DNA of 64,000 nucleotides from contig NZ_CP034841.1 of assembly GCF_004216495.1 (NCBI RefSeq), positions 558,001-622,000 of the forward strand, given 5' to 3'. The notes beneath the pieces were generated by a model. It worked only from the letters and a program-made list of their open reading frames with translations. It made no database searches and was not told the DNA's origin. Shown here piece after piece: positions 25,463 to 35,505 of this stretch. Positions within the stretch are counted from its first letter, which is position 1; each line of letters starts with the position of its first letter. Origin of the DNA: Mycoplasmopsis phocirhinis (GTDB lineage Bacteria; Bacillota_I; Bacilli_A; Mycoplasmatales; Metamycoplasmataceae). The position numbers and the translations under genes were made by a program.

Positions 25463-27150
25463 TTAGTTATATTTAAGTAAAATATTTTGGCGATATTGAT
25501 TATATTTTTCAATTGAACCATATCGTTTTTGGTGAACTTTATTTTCAATTGGCGCTACAGCAAATACTAAAATGTGAAATAACAATAAGACTACAACTAA
25601 CATTGAGCGGCCAACTACTAAACTAATATATTCTTGTTTGGCACTTTGTAAACTTACATTTTTAATAATTGAATAATATTGAGCGTCAAAACTAAAAGTT
25701 GTAAATAAATCAACTATTGGTACTAAAATTTGAGCCAACATTGCTAAACCAGTGAATATAACAGTGATATAAGCAAAAAATAAAAAGTATTTTTTTTGAT
25801 TTTTAATTTTAATTTTGTTTGTTTTTCGGTTTTTTATTGCTCCCATAACAGCCAAAGCAATAAAAACAAAACTAAATACAGTTATTCAATTAGCTATTAA
25901 ATCAGCAAATGAATAAAGTCGAGCCATATAGTGAAAAGCATCATTACTATATTTTAAATAATCTGAATTAGTTGGTATATATAAAAGCGAGCCAATAATT
26001 GTAAAAATTATGTTTGCACCTAGCCCAATGATAATTGAATAAATTACACCTACAATTGGCTTTTTAGGATTCAATTGATGAATGAATTTATTTCATAAAG
26101 GCATTTCGCCTTTAGCGATTAAAGTTTCAATAAAGCGTGGCATTCACATTGAAAAAGCATTAATTACCCCAAAAACACCAATAGCAATAGCGATATTTAT
26201 TAAACCAAATATAATTCTACCTGCTTTTAGACCAAACAAATTTTGGATATAAATTCTCATATTAGAAAATGAACCACCATTAATTGACATTGCAATTGCA
26301 ATTGCAATATATAAAATAGTGATGATAATTAAACCTAGTGATAAGGCCAGAGTAGTTTTTTCTGGTTTTTTCATTTCAGATTGCATTCCTGCAGCAATAT
26401 AAAAACCATCGTAAGCAAAAAAAATAGCACCTATTGATAAAAATACACCTATAAAACCAGCTGAAGCTGAATATTGAATAAAACTATCACCTAATTTAAT
26501 TGAATAATTAGTATTAAATGTGGTTATTTTAACGGTTGAAATCCCACCTTTAGTGCTAAAAGCCAAAATAAAACCAACAATGATGATAAAAACAAGTGGT
26601 ATAAATTTAATACCTAAAACAATAGTATTATGAATATTACCTATTCGCGAGATTAAACCCGGTACTAATAACAAATATAAACCCATTAATGTTGTTATTA
26701 GCAGTCAAATAATTCAATCATAATTAGTACCAAAAGTTAATGCTTGCTGATTGGTGATTGCACCAATACCATCCTGTAAAACTTGAATTGTGTAAATTGG
26801 CATATAAAAAAAGTTAATGGTAAGGTTAAATAAATCATAAAATTTTTTGAAGCCTGATAAATTCATTTGGAATTAAAAATTTTATTTCAACCTACTAGGG
26901 ACATATTATCTTTTTTTACACCAGCAATTTCAGCAATGGCAATAGCCATAGATATTACCGCAAAAGCGGCCAGAATTCAACTCGCGATTGCCAAAATTAA
27001 ATTGCCTCGCGAATTTCTTAAAACTTCATCGGATTTAAAAAAAATGCCCGCACCAATTGAACTACCCATCACAATTAACATCGCCGAAAAAAAGCTAATT
27101 TGCTTTTTTTTAGTTATACTTTCATTGAATTTAGATTGTGTTTGATTCAT
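25463..27150 (-). pseudogene. APC-family amino acid permease, frameshifted at a T7 run
   Basis: Restoring one base gives a 562-residue transporter of the amino acid-polyamine-organocation family. The first helix has MGSSIGAGIFFKSDEV (the GSSIGxGIF motif of APC permeases), followed by about 12 helices. The reading frame is broken near residue 115. The minus strand reads ACTTTTTTTATATGCC (T7 at 26805-26811), and a single extra T would join ..MIYLTLPLTFF to ..YMPIYTIQVLQ seamlessly. Everything downstream is open for about 445 codons and looks under selection. It may be a recent inactivation, a phase-variable slippage site or a sequence error. TAGGAG precedes the ATG and TATAAT lies at 27172-27177. 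Substrate unknown. Confidence 0.85.
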
Positions 27151-27171
27151 ATTGCTCCTAACAAAAATATT

Positions 27172-27177
27172 ATTATA
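27172..27177 (-). promoter_or_regulatory. -10 box of the permease gene
   Basis: TATAAT on the minus strand, 22 bases upstream of the ATG at 27150, with TAGGAG between. Confidence 0.55.
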
Positions 27178-27301
27178 CTATATTAACTTAATTACATTAA
27201 TGTTTTGTATATAATGACATACTAATTTACACGTTTTTAAGTTAAATTAGTAAAAAGAATATCTCAATAAATACACACAATCAATATCGATATTTATAGA
27301 G

Positions 27302-27307
27302 TATAAT
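27302..27307 (+). promoter_or_regulatory. -10 box of hisS
   Basis: TATAAT 29 bases before the hisS ATG, followed by AGAGGT as ribosome site. An 8-bp stem (CTAATTTA/TAAATTAG, about 27223-27251) lies upstream. No convincing -35. Confidence 0.5.
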
Positions 27308-27336
27308 TAAATTTAATATATACAAAAGAGGTAAGT

Positions 27337-28635
27337 ATGATAAATAAAATAAAAGGCACAAAAGATCTTTCACCAAGTGAAATGAATTTGTATGAATTTA
27401 TTCGCAGTGTTTTTAGCAAATTCACAAAAAATTATAATTTTAATTTAATTGATACACCAATAATTGAACACTCTTTATTATATAAACGTTCAGTTGCTGG
27501 CAGCGACATTGTTAAAAAAGAAATGTATGAATTTAAAGATAAAGCAAATCGTGAAATTGCTTTACGTCCTGAAGGTACTGCTGGTTTTGTGCGGGCATTA
27601 ATTGAAAATAAATGATACGCAACTTTAAAAACACCTAAATTTGCCTATTTTGGCCAAATGTTTCGTTATGAACAACCACAAAAAGGTAGACAAAGACAAT
27701 TCTATCAAGCCGGAGTTGAAACAATAGGCAAAGTCAATCCGTTTGTTGATGCGGAATTAATTGTTTTAGCACACACTATTTTACAAACATTAGGTTTAAA
27801 TTTTATACTTAAAATAAATTCAATTGGTGATCAAGAATCTCGACAAAAATATCAAAATGATTTAAAACAATACTTTATGCAGTATCAAGAACAATTAAGT
27901 GAGGATTCACAACAAAGAATTCAAAATAATGTTTTGCGGATTTTAGATGATAAAATTGATGCTCAAAAAGATTTTGTTAAAAGTGCCCCTAAAATAAATG
28001 ATTATCTTTCAACCCAAAGTCAACAACAATTTAGTAATTTAAAGCAAATTTTAGATGAGAGTGGGATTAAGTACGAAGTAGATTATTCTTTAGTTAGAGG
28101 TTTAGATTACTACGATGAAACTGTTTATGAATTTGTTTCTACTTCACAAAATAGTGGTTCGCAATCTACTCTAATTGGTGGGGGAAGATATTCTAATTTA
28201 ATTAAAGAGTTAGGCGGACCAGAACTCCAGGCTAGTGGTTGAGGCTTTGGTATTGATCGTGCTGCTCAAATCATTATGGATGAAAAATTAGAAATTGTGC
28301 AAGATGATGTGGAAATTGTTGATATAGTTATTGCCTCTAGTGATATTAAATCGCAAATTAAACTATTTAGTTTAGCTAATGAATTAAGAAGCTACGATAT
28401 TAAAATTGAATTTATTAAAGATATTACCAAAAGTAAAAAAATATTTGAAAAAGCTAAAAAATTAAAAGCAAAATTTGTGATTTTTAACGACAATAATCTC
28501 ATTTTAGTTAAAAATATTATTAACGAAGATAAAATTTATTTTAATTTAAACGAAGAAGGTTTTGTAGATTTATTAGATTTTTTAGCTGAAAATGGTCTAC
28601 AAGCTCTCCAAAATTTAGAATTATTATTAGATTAA
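27337..28635 (+). CDS. hisS: Histidyl-tRNA synthetase
   Basis: The 432-residue class II synthetase charges tRNA-His. It shows IKGTKDLSP at the N-terminus, motif 2 with MFRYEQPQKGRQRQFYQAG (Arg of motif 2), the His-specific segments LVRGLDYYDETVYEF and GGGRYSNLIKELGG, and motif 3 GWGFGIDRAA near residue 308. The C-terminal anticodon domain is shorter than in E. coli but complete. In many Firmicutes aspS follows hisS in the same operon. Here a non-coding RNA block and opp follow instead, and no aspS is present in the window. Confidence 0.97.
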
Positions 28636-28707
28636 TGGAAGTATTAACATTAAGCGGGCATAAATAAAATTTATATAGCAAAAAAATTGGTAATAAAAAA
28701 ATAAAAA

Positions 28708-28736
28708 TTTTTGTTTTTCAAAAAAATGTTTATAAT
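28708..28736 (+). promoter_or_regulatory. Promoter of the leader RNA / opp operon
   Basis: TATAAT at 28731-28736 with a weak -35 (TTTTTG, 28708-28713) at 17-base spacing. Transcription would start near 28743 and enter the structured RNA and then the lysine riboswitch. Confidence 0.6.
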
Positions 28737-28742
28737 GAATAC

Positions 28743-28884
28743 GTTATGTTACAAAATTACTCAGTAAAACGTATTAGCATTATGAATGAAATGGCGATTT
28801 GAACTATTTCTGTTTTGTGCTAATACCTGAGTGAAATTTAAAAATTAAATCTAAGCAGGTATATAGTAAAAAGCCTGCTTTTTT
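28743..28884 (+). ncRNA. Unassigned structured RNA with its own terminator, upstream of the lysine riboswitch
   Basis: About 140 bases with no open frame. ACTCAG (28759-28764) pairs with CTGAGT (28827-28832). Nested inside after a 6-base 5' bulge, GTATTAGCA (28771-28779) pairs perfectly with TGCTAATAC (28818-28826), closing a 38-base apical loop. A terminator follows: AGCAGG (28854-28859), 14-base loop, CCTGCT and six T (to 28884). I do not recognise an Rfam family; it lacks the marks of RNase P, tmRNA, SRP RNA or a T-box. It may be a small RNA from the 28731 promoter, or a first attenuator in tandem with the riboswitch that starts 7 bases later. Confidence 0.55.
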
Positions 28885-28890
28885 AGATAA

Positions 28891-29056
28891 GATACTATAG
28901 AGGAGCCTTCTATAAAAGTAATTAGTTGAGCAGGTATGCAAGGAAACTGACGAAAGGATAAGAAGGCCGAATCGTAATATTAGGCATAATATTATGATGG
29001 CAACAATTCATAACAGTTTGTTGTTCTTTGGAATTTTCCATTGGCGCTATAGTCTA
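28891..29056 (+). promoter_or_regulatory. Lysine riboswitch aptamer
   Basis: All five helices of the lysine (L-box) aptamer can be drawn. P1 is ACTATAG (28894-28900) with CTATAGT (29047-29053). P2 is GCCTTCT (28905-28911) with AGAAGGC (near 28970-28977), containing the loop-E-like AAAAGUAA and a GAAAGG segment. The conserved GGCCGAA core follows. P3 is a long stem ATCGTAATATTA/TAATATTATGAT with GGCA loop. P4 is CAACAA/TTGTTG. P5 is TGGAA/TTCCA, then GGCGCTATAG closes P1. The upstream AGAGGAGC also matches the consensus. It should sense lysine and turn off the downstream opp operon. Confidence 0.88.
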
Positions 29057-29082
29057 CATTGTAATAAATCATTTTATTATTG

Positions 29083-29118
29083 TGTGAGACTGGGGTCAAG
29101 GTCTTACATTTTTGTTTT
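29083..29118 (+). terminator. Riboswitch-controlled intrinsic terminator with competing antiterminator
   Basis: TGTGAGAC (29083-29090) pairs with GTCTTACA (29101-29108) and is followed by TTTTTGTTTTT. The alternative antiterminator pairs AGTCT (29051-29055) with AGACT (29087-29091) and TAATAAA with TTTATTA (29062-29079). AGT at 29051-29053 is also the 3' strand of P1, so lysine-stabilised P1 would break the antiterminator and let the terminator form. This is an off-switch upstream of oppA. Confidence 0.8.
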
Positions 29119-29188
29119 TAAAAAGCTTAAAACATAACACACAATTAATAAAATAATATTCATAATAAAATTGAAAAAGAGAGGAAAT

Positions 29189-32086
29189 ATGAAATTTAAA
29201 TCCAAGTTATGGTTATTACCATTATCAACTGCTTTAGTTACACCTTTAGCTGTTGTAGCTTGTTCAAAAGATGGTGTTAAAACACCTGAATCTCCAACAC
29301 CAGGTTCAACACCTGGCTCAGGAGATTCAACTCAAAATAGCAAAGGGATAAATGTAGATGTATTTACTAACCCTAATGATGTGCGTAATATAGATATAGT
29401 TAAAAGTGAATATGTCACCCAACGTGTACTTCGTAACGGTATTAATTCAACATTTCAAGCAAGAGAATTTGATAATGATGTTTCAAACACATATGGAAGC
29501 TGAAATGGAGCTTCTAAAGACCAAACCGCTGGTTTATTAATAAGAAAATCTACCGTAGGTAAAGCTGAAATTGAACGTAAAGCTGATGCTAGTGGCGCTG
29601 TCACATTTTCAGTAAAAAGACCCTCAATGTGAAAATACAAATTAGAATTAGCTTCTAAAGTTGTTTTAACTACTAAAGATGGTCAAAAAGTTGAATTTGA
29701 TAAAGATGATGCGTTATTAACTGAAAAACCAACAAATGGTAGTTATAAACTTGCAGTATATCAAGGTTTTTCTGAAGATGATCGCAGCATTAACTCTAAA
29801 AAATTCTTTGACACATTAAAAGATTCAACAAAACTTCAAATTGAAGTTAAAAAAGGTGTTAAATGAGTAAATTCTAATGGTGAACAAACTAAATATGAAG
29901 TTGTGCCACAAGATTTTTACATTTCATGAATGCGAACCCAATTTTTAGGTGCTGCTGTGCGTAAAGAAGCTGGTAAAAATCTTAGTGGTGTAACAACTGA
30001 AGAATTAGATAAAGCAGCAAGTAGCATTTTAAGTTCAGGTTCTACCTATTTTGGCGAAGAATCGAGATATCCAAACGAATATTTATATGGTTTATATCGT
30101 ACAGATTCAACTAAATTCAGTCAAGAAGATCAATTAATTCAAGATAATATGGTTACATTCCATAAACTTGAAACTGAAGAAACAGGTGATTTTGCGGCCT
30201 TATTAGAGAATTTAACCACTTCACAAGATTTTGTTGCTGCGCCTAGTCAATATATTGCTGAAAAAACCGGTGAAAATCTTCCTGAATTAACATCATTTAA
30301 TACTAGCGTAAAAACTGATGATTTGAAAGCTAAACTAAAACAAATTCCAGCCGAACACATTCTTTCAAAATCTGGTGTATATTGGTACGGAATTAATGAC
30401 AAAAACAATTTATATGCTGGAGCATTTTACTACAAAGGTTATGACAAAGATACTCAAGAAGAAAGTTGAGTTCAAAACAAATATTTCGTTGACCAAGATT
30501 GAGTTAATTCACCAACATCAATTAAACAATATGTTTTAAGATATAAAAACCAAGGTGATGAACCACAATTTAAAGCAACCTTATGAGACGATTATAAAAA
30601 AGGTAGAATTTCTTCGTTACCTTACACATTTATTACAGACGACCAAAGAACCACTGTGGAAAAAAGTCCTTTAAAATATGGACTAGAATATTCACAATCT
30701 CTAAATAAATCGCAAATTTCTTCTACTCAAGGTTTTGACTTATTGCCAGCTGTTACAAATTTACCAGCTAATTTTAACCCCGAAAATGCCGAAGAAGTGA
30801 AAAATATTAAAGATACAATTAGTTACAATGATACATTTTCAAATTTAGTGTATGGTAAAAGTGTAGATGAGATGATTAAATCACAATTTAAAGGCGATGA
30901 TGTATACAATTTATTATCTGGAAATGCTGTAATATTTAGATCATTGATTTCAGCAGCAATTAATTTTGACCATGTTGCTTCTTTTGTTAGTGAAGGAAAA
31001 AGTAAAATGTATATAGCAGGATTCGCACCTGATGCTAATATTGGTGGTAGTGACCAAATTAGCTCAAATGTAAAATCTTTACGTGATGATTATGATAATG
31101 TTAATTCAATCGCATATTTAAATGCTGACTATACTAAATCAGATTATACAAGTCCAGATGATTATGCGTTTAAAGCTGAAACTGCTGGAAGTAATTTAGA
31201 CAAATTAAAATCACCACAATTTGAAAAAGTAAAAGCTGAAGTTAAAAAATTCTTGGATGCAAATAATGTTGGAGCAAATGATAAAGTTACATGACAATTA
31301 ACATATCGTTATATCAATTGAAACCCACAAAAAATGGAAGCTATTTACGCTGAATTACCTAATTTAATTAAAGAATTAGACCCACGTTTAGATTTAAAAA
31401 CAAAAATTTATTCTCAAGCTGAAGTAGGTCAATTCTACAACCAACATCTATATGGTCGTTCACCACAAAAAATTGGTGGTTGAGGTTATGATGTTAATTC
31501 TCTAGGTTCTGGTATTGATGGTTTTGCTTCGTTATATGATTTTGCTATTCCTTCATTATTATTAGGTCAAGATTTACCTAGCGATGCAAGCGATGCTGCT
31601 AAAGACAACCAAACCAAATTTAAAACTGCATTCCCTGCTTTATTTAAATTAAGTCAAGAATTTAACAATTGAATTAAAGAACAATTGGCTAAAAACGCCT
31701 TTACACTTTCAGTTGGTTTAGAGCAATTAAGAAAATTAACTTTAGCTGAACTAGATGAGATTTCACACCGTTTAAGTGCGTTTAAATATGATGAAACACA
31801 AAATAAATTAGTAGCTAATGATTCGCCAAAACCAACAGATGTTGACTTAACTACATTAACTTCAAGATTCTTTACATCTTACACCACTACATTAACAAAT
31901 GCACAAAATATTGATTTAGCCAAAGAATTAATTTTATATACAGGTGTTACTCCAGGTCGGTCAAAATTAATTTCACGTGAAGGTTTTTCACCAACTCTAA
32001 CTAATCCATATTATGTATACCCATTTGTTGGTGGAGAACAAACATGATATAGTGATACGAAAGTCTTCCAAGAAGGCAAAAATTAA
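29189..32086 (+). CDS. oppA: Oligopeptide ABC transporter substrate-binding lipoprotein OppA
   Basis: The 965-residue lipoprotein captures peptides at the cell surface and delivers them to OppBCDF. The signal ends in the lipobox LAVVAC (Cys near residue 25), followed by a Pro/Gly/Ser-rich spacer. The large size and segments such as VVPQDFYISWMRTQFLGAA and the C-terminal TLTNPYYVYPFVGGEQTWYS are typical of mycoplasma OppA, which in some species also has ecto-ATPase activity; I cannot see a clear P-loop here. AGAGGAAA precedes the ATG at 29189; an upstream in-frame TTG is unlikely. It is the first gene behind the lysine riboswitch and overlaps oppB by one base. Confidence 0.9.
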
Positions 32087-33138
32087 TGTTTAAATATTTT
32101 GCAAAAAGAATGGCCCTGGCCATTCTTACATTATTTATTGTTTTAATATTTTCGTACACTTTAGTTGTTTTATTTATTAAAAATCCTTACGAAATTGCTC
32201 TTATTGGTGAAAGTGATGTCCATAAAAGAGCTGCACTTTTAGCTAAATCACAAGAATATAACGCCATTCCAGTTATTATAAAAATTGCCACTTATTTTGC
32301 CAACTTTTTTAGAGGCGATTTTGGCCCAATTTTTATTCAAAGTGGTGGCTTTAAAAATATTCCGCAATTGTTTTTTGAACCACTTGGTTGAAGTATTTTA
32401 GTATCATTACCTTCATTTATTATTGCATCATCTCTAGGTGTTATTATTGGAATTATAGGTGGATATAAACGCGGAACATGGGTAGATAACTTAATAAATG
32501 GTTTTGTTTTTGTATTTATAGCTGTGCCAAGTTTTATTCTAGCGCCTATTGCTTTAAACATTTTTCAAAAAGCTGGTTTTGATATTAGATTTATTTCTCC
32601 AAATGAAATTGGAGCTGGTTGATCAGCCACAATTAAATCAATTATTCCAGCAGTTACAGTTGTAAGTTTAGGTTCACTAGCTGGTTATACATTATACGCG
32701 CGTAACCAAGTTGTAACAGTTTTAACTTCAAATTATGTGTTAATTGCTAAAACAAAAGGTTTAAGTGAAGGTGAAATTTTTAGAAAATACGTATTTAGAA
32801 ATATATCTATTCCGCTAGCCACTATTATTATTCCTTCATATTTAATTCTTTTATCTGGTTCAATTATTGTTGAAAAATTCTGATTTATTCCTGGTTCGGC
32901 TACAATCATAGCCAATTCATTTCCTGCTGGTGAAATTAATGTTGTTATGTTTAACGTATTTTTCTTCACAGCACTAGGTTTATTTACCCAAATTGTAGTA
33001 GATATTTCATACCCACTAATCGATCCTAGAATTAAATACCAAGCAAGTAGTGGAATTACTTTATCTATGGTGTGAAATGCTTATAAATTACGTAAATTAG
33101 AATATAAAGCCCAACTCAAAGGAGCACAAAATGAGTAA
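32086..33138 (+). CDS. oppB: Oligopeptide ABC transporter permease OppB
   Basis: The 350-residue inner permease has an N-terminal helix (MFKYFAKRMALAILTLFIVL), a substrate-side loop and five further helices. The EAA loop that contacts the ATPases is VLIAKTKGLSEGEIFRKYVF (near residue 220). Its length and the RMALAILTLF start are typical of OppB. It starts within the last codon of oppA (TTAATG) and overlaps oppC by 8 bases, so the operon is tightly coupled. TGA encodes several Trp. Confidence 0.93.
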
Positions 33139-34393
33139 AAATTCGCTCGAATTTAATAAAAAATACGGTGTTAGTGCTGATTTAGTTGCTAAACTAAAAT
33201 TGTCTAAAGACGAAAAAATCAGTAATAATATTGCCGGTAAACCTAAAATTTTATTATTAGAAATTTTTAAAAGGTTTTTTACTAACCCTGTAGTTGTTAT
33301 TGCTTTTATTATTTTTATTGCTATTATTTTAACTTCCGTTTTTGTATCTTTATTTTCTCAATACCCAGCCGTTAAACCTATTGATGCCAACTTACCAAAT
33401 GACCAAAAAGTAGCCAATTTTGAATCTTTACCCCCAATTTTAAATCCTATTAAAGAAACTTCAGACATTAGCGTGATTCGTAATATCAGCAGATGATTAA
33501 ATCCTCGATTTGATTATCATCAATATTTAAAACCTTACACCCAAGGCTACGAAGTAATTGTGCCAGGTTCAATTGTGAAATACAATGCGTATTTATACTT
33601 TGAAGGAGCTCAATTACAAGCAAAATTAATTAATTTTGTTAATCAAAATGGTAAACAAGCTTTAGCTAATGTTAATATCGATCAAATGATCACAAGTATT
33701 CCTAAATTACAAACTTTTTTAGGAACTAATAATTTAGGTGCTGATATTTGAACTACTGTGTGAAAAGGTACATTAGAATCACTTTGAATTGCATTTTTTG
33801 TGGCTACAGTTGAAATAATTATTGGTGTATTTGTGGGAGCGTATTTAGGTTTTAATGCCGGTAAATGATTAGATACATTTATGATGCGCTTAATTGAAAT
33901 CTTTACTTCACCTCCTTCAATTATTTGATTATTGTTATTTGTAACTATTTGAGGTACAAATCCATGAGTATTGATTGGTGGTTTATTGTTTGTTGGTTGA
34001 ACTGGTCCTATTGGTGTTACTAGATTATTTATCATTACGGTTAAAGATGAAGAATATATAATGGCAGCTAAAAGTATTGGTGCTAGTGAATCAAGACAAA
34101 TTTTTCTACACGCTTTACCAGCAATTTTAGGAAAAATTGCAATGAGTTATGTACGTAGAATTCCTTCAGTTATATTATCAATTGCCTCGTTAGCGTTTTT
34201 AGGGTTTTTCAAAGACAATGATTCAGCTAATTTAGGTAAATTTATGTTAGATAATTTAGAAGCTTCTAAACAAAACCCATGATTATTGATTTTACCAGCA
34301 CTGATTTTATTAGGTATTTCAATTAGTTTACAATTCACAGCCATTGGTCTACATGACGCCTTAGATCCAAAAGTGATAAAAGTCAAAAGATAG
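33131..34393 (+). CDS. oppC: Oligopeptide ABC transporter permease OppC
   Basis: The 420-residue permease partner of OppB. After a cytoplasmic N-terminus of about 45 residues and the first helix (PVVVIAFIIFIAIILTSVFV) comes an unusually long external segment (about residues 75-205), then five helices. The EAA loop is IMAAKSIGASESRQIFLHAL. A large first external loop is common in mycoplasma OppC. It precedes oppD by 8 bases. The external domain may contact OppA, which is inference from topology. Confidence 0.92.
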
Positions 34394-34401
34394 GAAACGA
34401 T

Positions 34402-35505
34402 ATGAAAAAAGCAAATCTTTTAAGTTCAATTCAAACTACTCCACTACCAAACAATGTTTTATTAGAAGTACAAAATTTAAGAGTAGATTTTAAAAATGGT
34501 CGTAAAAACTTTATTCGTATCGTTCGCGGTCTAGATTTAAAAATTAAACGCGGTGAAATAGTGGGTTTAGTAGGAGAATCGGGCTCTGGTAAATCTGTTA
34601 CATCAAAATCTTTAATTAATGTTAACGATGGTGCTCAATTTGCTGCTGATAAAATGCAAATTGAAGATTTAGATTTAACTAAGATTAAAAAATCGCAACA
34701 ATGACAAGCAATTAGAGGTTCATATATTGGTTATATTCCCCAAGATCCTCTAACCTCGCTTAATCCCACACGTAAAATTGGTAAGCAATTATTAGACGCA
34801 CTAAATTTAAACGCAGAATGAAATGGCAAAACTTATTTACAAAAACGAAATTATTTAGTTTCTTTACTTGATGAATTTGGTATTAAAAATGCTGATGCAG
34901 TCTTTGATTCATACCCACACACATTATCTGGAGGAATGAAACAAAGAGTTGTAATAACCATGGTAGTGGCACTTAAGCCAAAATTAATTATTGCTGATGA
35001 ACCCACAACTGCTTTAGATCCAACCGTGCAAGCTTCAGTATTAGCGTTATTTGAAAGAATTCGCCAAACAATGAACATTTCAATTATTTTAATTAGTCAC
35101 AATATTAGTGTTGTTGCTAAATTTTGTGATTATATTTATGTGATGTATGCTGGCAAAATTGTAGAACGTGGTACTCGTAAAGATATTTTTACTGATCCAC
35201 GCCATCCATATACTTGAGCTTTAATTTCAGCTATTCCCGAAAATAAACAACACCGTTTATATTCAATTAAAGGAACTCCACCTGATATGGCTAATTTACC
35301 ACTAGGTGATCCTTTTGCTCCTCGTAATGATTATGCTCTTGAAATTGATTTTTATAAAGAACCACCGATGCTTTTAGTTTCTAAACGCCACGCAGCTGCG
35401 ACATGATTATTACACCCAGATGCGCCCCAAGTTGAATTACCTCACGATTTACAATTAAGAATTAACAGTTTTAGAAAGGTATTTGAAAATGATGAAGAAG
35501 AATAA
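34402..35505 (+). CDS. oppD: Oligopeptide ABC transporter ATPase OppD
   Basis: The 367-residue ATPase has Walker [15 protein letters not shown] (near residue 58), Q-loop [12 protein letters not shown], signature [12 protein letters not shown], Walker [13 protein letters not shown] and switch His ISHNISVV. The C-terminal oligopeptide extension has [14 protein letters not shown] and [21 protein letters not shown]. In most relatives a Cys cluster in this region binds an iron-sulfur or metal site; no Cys is present here. The gene overlaps oppF by 14-17 bases. Confidence 0.94.

Noticed and set aside
28636-28707. Terminator of hisS
   Set aside because: AT-rich sequence without a convincing hairpin before the leader promoter; hisS may read through into the RNA block.
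28743-29118. RNase P RNA, tmRNA, SRP RNA or a T-box for the hisS-opp intergenic block
   Set aside because: The GAGGAAAGTCC core of RNase P, the tRNA-like ends of tmRNA, the SRP loop and the T-box GGGTGG sequence are all missing. The second half fits a lysine riboswitch helix by helix.
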